Origin: a virus
Virus record (IMG/VR): IMGVR_UViG_3300027721_000003
Location: 1-36,236 of that record
Length of the DNA: 36,236 bases
Direction: 5' to 3' (one strand)
Position 1 is the stretch's first letter; every line of letters begins with the position of its first letter. A program made the translations under genes and the position numbers. The notes beneath the pieces are model-generated. The model made no database searches. It saw only the letters and a program-made list of their open reading frames with translations, and was not told where the DNA came from. This document shows, in pieces, positions 31,682-36,236 of the stretch.

Positions 31682-32256
31682 AGCGCACCTTCAATCTTCT
31701 GGTGTTGGCTCATCATCACTTTCTTGAGTCGTTCAGCGGATGACCTGTCCCCAAGTTCCTTACACTGCGAAAGGCATTTATCCCACTCTGTTTTCAGCGT
31801 GTCAACGTCAGTACATTCCATGAATTTCAATTGCCAGTCAGCGTATTCTGACTCGTCAAGGGTTTGCTTTTTTGGCTCATCTTTGACTGTGCCGGCGTCT
31901 AATGCGTCATGCTCTACAATTTCCATTGCCGTAACCCAAAGATAACGGCGCTGGTAAGTCTCTACGGCTCCAACATTTTGCACCTCATGGCATCCCTTGA
32001 GGTTTGCGCTACCCATTGGGCTTGTGAAGGCAATAGAACCGTCTCCGTCAGTCTCGTATATCGTCAGCGTGGCAATATCAGCACTAAACGACACAACGCC
32101 ACACAAGCCGATTTCTGCGAAGATTGTCTGTACAGTCGGCAAAAAGTCGCCAAGCTCAAAATACAGATACCCCGCGAATTTGTTGTGACCTGACTTCGAC
32201 AACCTAGTGCTTTGAAGTTTCAGTCTGGCATCCATTAGTTTTTTGTAGATGTTCAT
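31678..32256 (-). CDS. erf: ERF-family single-strand annealing protein
   Basis: 192 aa with the ERF core: KFAGYLYFELGDFLPTVQTI, FTSPMGSANLKGCHEVQNVG, AVETYQRRYLWVTAMEIVEHD. Its C-terminal 60 residues are helical. P22 Erf forms rings and anneals ssDNA for genome circularisation and recombination; here it likely partners with NinB and NinG. Confidence 0.9.
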   Translation of the reverse strand: MNIYKKLMDARLKLQSTRLSKSGHNKFAGYLYFELGDFLPTVQTIFAEIGLCGVVSFSADIATLTIYETDGDGSIAFTSPMGSANLKGCHEVQNVGAVETYQRRYLWVTAMEIVEHDALDAGTVKDEPKKQTLDESEYADWQLKFMECTDVDTLKTEWDKCLSQCKELGDRSSAERLKKVMMSQHQKIEGAL

Positions 32257-32271
32257 TTTTATTCCCCTTCG

Positions 32272-32676
32272 TTATATTTCTTTGTCCGACACTTCCCCAT
32301 GAGAGATAGTAACTCTATCTACTCGACCCATGCTTTCGCACCAGTCCTGCCTGAGCAATCCATTCTGTTCCATCCGGCCATGTCTAGTGTCTCTAACCGG
32401 TATGTATGCAGTCGCTGGAAAACGCTGCAAACGATTTGGGTTATGAAGCCAATCGTGTGTATTCGGTGCATCAAGCCCAGTCAGGCCAATCTGTAGCGGC
32501 ACTTGCTGTGCGCAAATAGAAAAAGCCAAGTTGGTTTTCGGCTGTCTCTGTGTGGGGCCAGATTGGGTTTTTAACCCTGACAACCGATAACCAGCTTGGC
32601 TCTCGGTGAATTTCGCCCCACGCGAACAGTTCATATTCTGAATACAAGTTTTCATCTTGTCAACACCTGATTTCAT
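32272..32676 (-). CDS. Hypothetical 134-aa protein (uncertain)
   Basis: The ATG overlaps the upstream stop (ATGA); an internal ATG at 32655 is possible. Composition is polar and Gln/Arg-rich (LKTQSGPTQRQPKTNL), with a less convincing codon pattern than neighbours. It is kept because it fills the operon gap with correct coupling. Confidence 0.5.
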   Translation of the reverse strand: MKSGVDKMKTCIQNMNCSRGAKFTESQAGYRLSGLKTQSGPTQRQPKTNLAFSICAQQVPLQIGLTGLDAPNTHDWLHNPNRLQRFPATAYIPVRDTRHGRMEQNGLLRQDWCESMGRVDRVTISHGEVSDKEI

Positions 32677-32894
32677 ATCCGCCCCGCAGCCCTAGCCGCA
32701 TCAGCCACGCCACGCAATACGCTGTGATTCACCCACCCGTCACGGTTGCTATGCCGTGGCGTTTGCTGGTACTCGGGGTGAAGAATGTGGTTATTGCCCA
32801 ATACCCGCAGCGCCAGGATGCGCTTTGCGTTGTTGCTCATTGCGACCGTCTGCCCGTCGATCAATGCCTTGCGGCTTTCGTTTCCTAGATCCAT
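32673..32894 (-). CDS. Hypothetical 73-aa protein
   Basis: MDLGNESRKALIDGQTVAMS ... GWVNHSVLRGVADAARAAGRI; basic, helical end. AAAGGA ribosome site, coupled to the next gene. No family recognised. Confidence 0.6.
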   Translation of the reverse strand: MDLGNESRKALIDGQTVAMSNNAKRILALRVLGNNHILHPEYQQTPRHSNRDGWVNHSVLRGVADAARAAGRI

Positions 32895-32897
32895 GAT

Positions 32898-33017
32898 TTA
32901 TCCTTTGTAGAAAAAATAAAGCGCGATTAATACAGCTAGAGTGAAGCTGGCGACTGTTGCAATTACCAGATCGACTAGAAATACGGGTATCGGGTGGTCT
33001 GTGTGGCGGCGTTTCAT
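32898..33017 (-). CDS. Small membrane protein (39 aa)
   Basis: MKRRHTDHPIPVFLVDLVIA then TVASFTLAVLIALYFFYKG: positive-inside start and one transmembrane helix. ATGA overlap with the upstream gene. Function unknown. Confidence 0.6.
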   Translation of the reverse strand: MKRRHTDHPIPVFLVDLVIATVASFTLAVLIALYFFYKG

Positions 33018-33220
33018 AGTGATTGTTCCATGTCGGCAATTGTTTGCTTGGCTAAACTTTGCAAAATACCTAAGTTCATTGCCGTTGGTGGCGCATTAAT
33101 GACGTGCCTCAATATCGTCAACAGATCATCCCGCTGCGCCTTGTACTTATCCGCAAGCTGCGCGGTGGTCTGGTAAATGGCTGTTTCTGCGATTGGCGTT
33201 ATTACGGCTGGGCGGCTCAT
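33014..33220 (-). CDS. Hypothetical helical protein (68 aa)
   Basis: MSRPAVITPIAETAIYQTTA then a helix rich in Lys/Gln/Leu (ADKYKAQRDDLLTILRHVIN). The ATG at 33220 is chosen because it overlaps the stop of the 23-aa membrane ORF upstream. Confidence 0.6.
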   Translation of the reverse strand: MSRPAVITPIAETAIYQTTAQLADKYKAQRDDLLTILRHVINAPPTAMNLGILQSLAKQTIADMEQSL

Positions 33221-33288
33221 AGCATTACCGCCAGTATCAAAAGTCCGGTAGCCATGCCGGTCAGCCATGCTTGGGTGTTGGCGCTCAT
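33217..33288 (-). CDS. Very small membrane protein (23 aa)
   Basis: MSANTQAWLTGMATGLLILA plus VML: one hydrophobic helix. GAGGTGG ribosome site, and 4-base overlaps with both neighbours, make expression likely. Confidence 0.5.
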   Translation of the reverse strand: MSANTQAWLTGMATGLLILAVML

Positions 33289-33581
33289 GCTTCCACCTCT
33301 GGCGTGTACTCAAGGCATAGCAAAGAGTCGATCTTGTCTTGAATGGCTTTAGCTTCTATGTATGCTTTCGCTTCAATCTGGGCCTTGGCTGCTTTTAGTC
33401 CAGCTACGACCTTTTCAAGTATTTCGCGATCAGACGGCATGGTGTACTCAACCTCTACATCTACCGTGTCTAGCAAAATTTCATCTCTGCCGTGATCCCA
33501 TTTGGTGCTGTCAAAGGATTTAACCTCAACACCTTCGGCATACTTAGCCTTGTAAACGTATAAAGTCGCTGTAGTTTTCAT
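33285..33581 (-). CDS. Hypothetical 98-aa protein
   Basis: A beta-rich first half (TATLYVYKAKYAEGVEVKSF) and coiled-coil second half (EKVVAGLKAAKAQIEAKAYI). 4-base overlaps on both sides. No family recognised. Confidence 0.65.
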   Translation of the reverse strand: MKTTATLYVYKAKYAEGVEVKSFDSTKWDHGRDEILLDTVDVEVEYTMPSDREILEKVVAGLKAAKAQIEAKAYIEAKAIQDKIDSLLCLEYTPEVEA

Positions 33582-33868
33582 GCTGCCCCCCCATATTTAC
33601 GGTTTTCTGCAATTGCCTCGGCGTGATCCTGCTCGGCATCCTCTTTGGCCTTGGCTTCAAGTTCGATTGCCAAGTCTTGCGCCTCTTCATCCAGGTAATC
33701 ATTGATCATGGTAAACACCCAGTAACCCGCCTTGGCTTCGTCGTCGGTCTTGTAAGCGGACAGCAATGCTTCCCACTTCGGCAGGCTTGAATTATCCATT
33801 GCGTCGCTGATCGTGGTGATCGTCATGCGCTCTTTTAACTGTGCGGCGGCTTGCTCTAGGTATGTCAT
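33578..33868 (-). CDS. First gene of the leftward early operon (96 aa)
   Basis: MTYLEQAAAQLKERMTITTI then an acidic helical protein (DLAIELEAKAKEDAEQDHAE). Ribosome site GGAAAGGG. First gene after the leftward promoter, so likely abundant early; its small acidic character would suit a host-takeover or anti-defence protein, but that is only inference. Confidence 0.66.
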   Translation of the reverse strand: MTYLEQAAAQLKERMTITTISDAMDNSSLPKWEALLSAYKTDDEAKAGYWVFTMINDYLDEEAQDLAIELEAKAKEDAEQDHAEAIAENRKYGGAA

Positions 33869-33901
33869 GATTTCCCTTTCCGTTCGTTACTGCATGACTG
33901 A

Positions 33902-33930
33902 ACATTAAACTAATTAAACTCGCATTGCAA
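33902..33930 (-). promoter_or_regulatory. Candidate leftward early promoter
   Basis: On the minus strand TTGCAA (33925-33930), a 17-bp spacer and TAATGT (33902-33907). The predicted start is near 33895, giving a leader of about 25 nt with GGAAAGGG. Confidence 0.45.
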
Positions 33931-33964
33931 GCGTTTTGATAAAAATAAATTAATATTGTTTAAT
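33904..33964. promoter_or_regulatory. Candidate operators: three ATTAAAC / GTTTAAT copies
   Basis: ATTAAACT at 33904-33911 and 33913-33920 (9-bp spacing, over the leftward -10 region) and the inverse GTTTAAT at 33958-33964 (over the rightward -35). They are well placed for binding by the Cro-like protein encoded next door. Confidence 0.45.
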
Positions 33965-33985
33965 TCTGTAATCTCATGCTATAGT
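33956..33985 (+). promoter_or_regulatory. Candidate promoter of the Cro-like gene, probably leaderless
   Basis: TTGTTT (33956-33961), 18-bp spacer, TATAGT (33980-33985). The start is expected at about 33991-33992, at the ATG itself; no Shine-Dalgarno sequence exists. Confidence 0.55.
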
Positions 33986-33990
33986 GACTC

Positions 33991-34170
33991 ATGGAAAACA
34001 TAAACAGCAAAATAATTGACGCGCTAGGTGGCACTAAGAAAGTATCAGAGCTAATCGGGGTAACGCCTTCAGCCGTTTCGATCTGGCGGAAAAAAGGTAT
34101 TCCACGCGATACGCTGCGATACTTAAAATTAAAGAAGCCAAAAGTGTTCAAAGATTTGATCTCGGTGTAG
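33991..34170 (+). CDS. Cro-like helix-turn-helix regulator (59 aa)
   Basis: IIDALGGTKKVSELIGVTPS then AVSIWRKKGIPRDTLRYLKL: a five-helix Cro/YdaS-type fold with the recognition helix around TPSAVSIWRKKG. It sits at the divergent control region, so it likely represses the early promoters. No CI-type partner was found on either strand. Confidence 0.78.
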   Translation: MENINSKIIDALGGTKKVSELIGVTPSAVSIWRKKGIPRDTLRYLKLKKPKVFKDLISV

Positions 34171-34220
34171 CCACTCAAGCGCCAATCGTTTTAAGCGTCG
34201 ATTGGTGGCTGTGTGGTTTT

Positions 34221-34240
34221 CCCGCAGACGCGGGGTTTTT
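34221..34240 (+). terminator. Intrinsic terminator after the Cro-like gene
   Basis: CCCGC-AGAC-GCGGG followed by GTTTTT. It separates the regulator from the ParB-like operon; read-through or a downstream start would be needed. Confidence 0.7.
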
Positions 34241-34251
34241 ATTCGGTTTAA

Positions 34252-34305
34252 CGCTGGCACTGAGGCATCAGGATTGTGTATTTCCGCCACACAATCGCGC
34301 CAGCG
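34252..34305 (+). promoter_or_regulatory. Two-tier hairpin in the leader of the ParB-like gene
   Basis: Outer arms CGCTGGC (34252) / GCCAGCG (34299) and inner arms ATTGTGT (34273) / ACACAAT (34289) nest perfectly. It ends 30 nt before the ATG at 34336. A further GCCAATCG/CGATTGG pair lies at 34181-34205. Possible attenuator or protein-binding leader. Confidence 0.45.
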
Positions 34306-34335
34306 TCCTATTCTTGGCGGAATGAAAGGCGCGAA

Positions 34336-35013
34336 ATGGACTTGCTTGGAAGTAATCTTTCCGGTGAATTTGACGTTATTCTGAGTCAAATTAATTCAAT
34401 GGAATTAGACGAAAAAGTATCTGCAATAAATGAACTTCGTCGCCAGTTGCATGAAATATCCCCATTCAAAAACGAACCTGTTGATCTTGTTCAGTGGATA
34501 AAATCATCTGTTGTTACGGCTAACGATTACAACCCTAACAGCGTTGCGCCTCCTGAGATGAAACTGCTAGAGCATTCAATTGAAGCCGATGGATACACTC
34601 AACCAATCGTGTCATGGTTACGGGATAGCGCATTTGAAGTTATTGATGGATTTCACCGACATCGGGTAGGCAAAGAATCTGAGAGCATTAAAGCGCGTGT
34701 ACATGGCTATTTGCCTGTTGTATCTATCAACGCATCCAGGGATGACAAAAGCGACCGCATGGCCTCTACAATTCGGCACAATAGGGCGCGTGGTGAGCAC
34801 AGAGTAGATTCTATGGCGGATATAGTCGTTGATCTAAAGCGCCGGTTTTGGTCTGATGAAAAGATCGCCAAAGAACTTGGCATGGATTCTGACGAGGTAT
34901 TGCGACTACAGCAAGTTACAGGGCTTGCCGGGTTATTTGTAGATCATGAATTTTCTGAGGCATGGGAGGCAACAACAATTGCTGAAATTGAGGGAGAGAA
35001 TATCCTCGAATGA
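34336..35013 (+). CDS. ibrB: ParB/Srx-like protein of the IbrB type
   Basis: 225 aa. The ParB-like core has DGYTQPIV (85-92) and EVIDGFHRHRVG (101-112); then IRHNRARGEHRVDSM and a helix-turn-helix segment (162-198, IAKELGMDSDEVLRLQQVTG). This order matches IbrB, encoded beside IbrA in E. coli, where the pair affects Ig-binding gene expression. ParB/sulfiredoxin-fold proteins are often found next to PAPS-reductase-like enzymes in phages. The ATG at 34336 with GAAAGG is chosen over an upstream GTG at 34276. Confidence 0.85.
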   Translation: MDLLGSNLSGEFDVILSQINSMELDEKVSAINELRRQLHEISPFKNEPVDLVQWIKSSVVTANDYNPNSVAPPEMKLLEHSIEADGYTQPIVSWLRDSAFEVIDGFHRHRVGKESESIKARVHGYLPVVSINASRDDKSDRMASTIRHNRARGEHRVDSMADIVVDLKRRFWSDEKIAKELGMDSDEVLRLQQVTGLAGLFVDHEFSEAWEATTIAEIEGENILE

Positions 35014-35089
35014 TCTATTCGAGTGCTGGTTTCCATACTGGAAATGGGAGTGTTTCATAAATGGCATGTGGAAGAAAAGGAAAAATGAA

Positions 35090-35374
35090 ATGAGCAAAGT
35101 TCAAGCGTCTGCAAGACTTTTGTCTGATCCAATCAATTGCCGTGATGCGATGGTAAGAGCTGTAAATGAATATCCAATCAGCGCCAGACAACATCTTACA
35201 AAACATACAGGTCGCCAGCCTTGGATTGGTCAGGCCGCATGTAACGTTGAATTAGGTGCAACAGAAGAAGAAACTCGCATTGCATGGAATTTCTACATGT
35301 CTCAAGAGGCGCAAGATTCAGCTAATAATATTGCCGATTCAGTCATCGCAGACTGGGAGATAAACAATGCCTAA
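35090..35374 (+). CDS. Small protein between ibrB and ibrA (94 aa)
   Basis: MSKVQASARLLSDPINCRDA then RAVNEYPISARQHLTKHTG and LGATEEETRIAWNFYMSQEA: all-helical, acidic. It overlaps ibrA by 8 bases, so the three are co-translated. Similar small ORFs seem to accompany phage ibrBA pairs; function unknown. Confidence 0.72.
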   Translation: MSKVQASARLLSDPINCRDAMVRAVNEYPISARQHLTKHTGRQPWIGQAACNVELGATEEETRIAWNFYMSQEAQDSANNIADSVIADWEINNA

Positions 35375-36236
35375 ATATCCATTGGGTATAGATGTTCTTG
35401 CCGCTGCGAAAGAACGGATCGAGTGGACGTTCGATAACTTTGAGAAAATCTACTGCTCATTTTCTGCCGGCAAAGACTCCGGCGTTATGACTCACCTTGT
35501 ACTGGCAGAAGCTGTTAAACGCGGGAGAAAGGTGGGATTATTCTTGCTGGATTGGGAGGCGCAATTTACTCATACAATAAATTTTGCCCGTGAAATTTAT
35601 ACAGAATACAAAGACAACATTGATCCATATTGGGTATCTGTTCCAATCAAAACATGGAATGCCTGTTCTTCACATGAACCAGAGTGGACAGCATGGGATG
35701 AATCAAAGCGCAATTTGTGGGTAAGAGAAAAGGAAGATATTAGCATCAAAGATGGTTCGCATTTCCCATTCTGGTACGATGGAATAATGTTTGAAGAGTT
35801 CGTGCCAACCTTCGGACAGTGGTACGCACAAGGCGAAAAGTGCGCCTGCTTCGTTGGTATTAGAGCGCAAGAAAGTTTGAACAGGTTTCGGTCTATTGCG
35901 AAAGATAAGCCCACTTATGACGGCAAAATGTATACCACGAATGTGGTAGAAAACGTCTGGAATGTATATCCAATTTATGATTGGAGAACAGAGGATATTT
36001 GGACATTCCACAGCAAGACTGGAAAATCGTACAACAAACTTTATGATCGTATGCACCAGGCAGGAATGACGCTTCACCAGATGCGGATATGTGAGCCATT
36101 TGGCGACGAATCACGCAAAGGGTTGTGGCTATACCAAGTAATCGAGCCAAACATATGGGCTAGGCTTATATTGCGCGTAAATGGCGCTAATATGGGCAAA
36201 ATGTACAGCAACAAACGCGGCAATGTAATGGGCAAC
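35367..36236 (+). CDS. ibrA: PAPS-reductase-like protein (IbrA type), N-terminal part; continues at 1-487
   Basis: Residues 1-290 of the 409-aa protein. PP-loop SFSAGKDS at 31-38 binds the ATP pyrophosphate; GIRAQES at 164-170 and IYDWRTEDIWTFHSKTGKSY further on are typical of the PAPS reductase/DndC group. No CxxC-type Fe-S pair is evident. It runs off the window end because the circle was cut here. A role in sulfur or nucleotide modification of phage DNA or RNA, with the ParB-like partner, is inference. Confidence 0.88.
   Translation, partial: MPKYPLGIDVLAAAKERIEWTFDNFEKIYCSFSAGKDSGVMTHLVLAEAVKRGRKVGLFLLDWEAQFTHTINFAREIYTEYKDNIDPYWVSVPIKTWNACSSHEPEWTAWDESKRNLWVREKEDISIKDGSHFPFWYDGIMFEEFVPTFGQWYAQGEKCACFVGIRAQESLNRFRSIAKDKPTYDGKMYTTNVVENVWNVYPIYDWRTEDIWTFHSKTGKSYNKLYDRMHQAGMTLHQMRICEPFGDESRKGLWLYQVIEPNIWARLILRVNGANMGKMYSNKRGNVMGN
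36110..36236. repeat. 127-bp exact direct terminal repeat, copy 2
   Basis: Identical to 1-127; marks closure of the circular contig. Confidence 0.92.

Noticed and set aside
1-36236. tRNA genes or CRISPR arrays
   Set aside because: No cloverleaf with a TTCGA-type T arm or regular spaced repeat array was recognised by eye.

Overview
The window is a complete tailed-phage genome from a Gram-negative host. The last 127 bases (36110-36236) repeat bases 1-127 exactly, so the contig is a closed circle of 36,109 bp cut inside one gene. The head and tail module follows the P22 order (small and large terminase, P22-type portal, scaffold, coat, gp4-like, gp10-like, fibres, ejection proteins), which points to a short-tailed, headful-packaging podovirus. 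I see no integrase, no large CI-type repressor and no tRNA. The host cannot be named from the sequence.

Layout on the circle. (1) 33868-33991 is a divergent control region. To its right lies a 59-aa Cro-like regulator, then a ParB-like / 94-aa / PAPS-reductase-like cluster (IbrB/IbrA type) that crosses the contig ends, a replication initiator with internal iteron-like repeats, a DnaB-type helicase, a ribbon-helix-helix regulator, NinB, NinG and about a dozen small genes, ending in a Q-like antiterminator (7154). (2) A consensus sigma70 promoter and tandem terminators (7146-7350) precede the late block: M15 endolysin, holin, XhlA-like protein, terminases, virion genes and a virion-type ADP-ribosyltransferase-like protein, to 29472. 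(3) A leftward early operon runs from 33868 to 29518 with ERF annealing protein, Gp157 and many small genes.

The most unusual content is two clusters of integron-type recombination sites (attC). Cluster 1 (4760-5814) holds three single-gene cassettes and cluster 2 (30387-30885) holds two. Each cassette is bounded by complementary 8-9 base ends of the GTTRRRY / RYYYAAC type (one pair has one mismatch), and four of the five attC sites have canonical L boxes with the expected unpaired base. In all five cassettes the gene runs opposite to the usual orientation relative to its attC, so attC lies 5' of the gene, and both clusters are oriented so that the phage operon reads the genes. Removing cluster 1 joins a neighbouring phage gene to a plausible original stop codon. 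No integron integrase is encoded, so the cassettes were presumably moved by a host enzyme.
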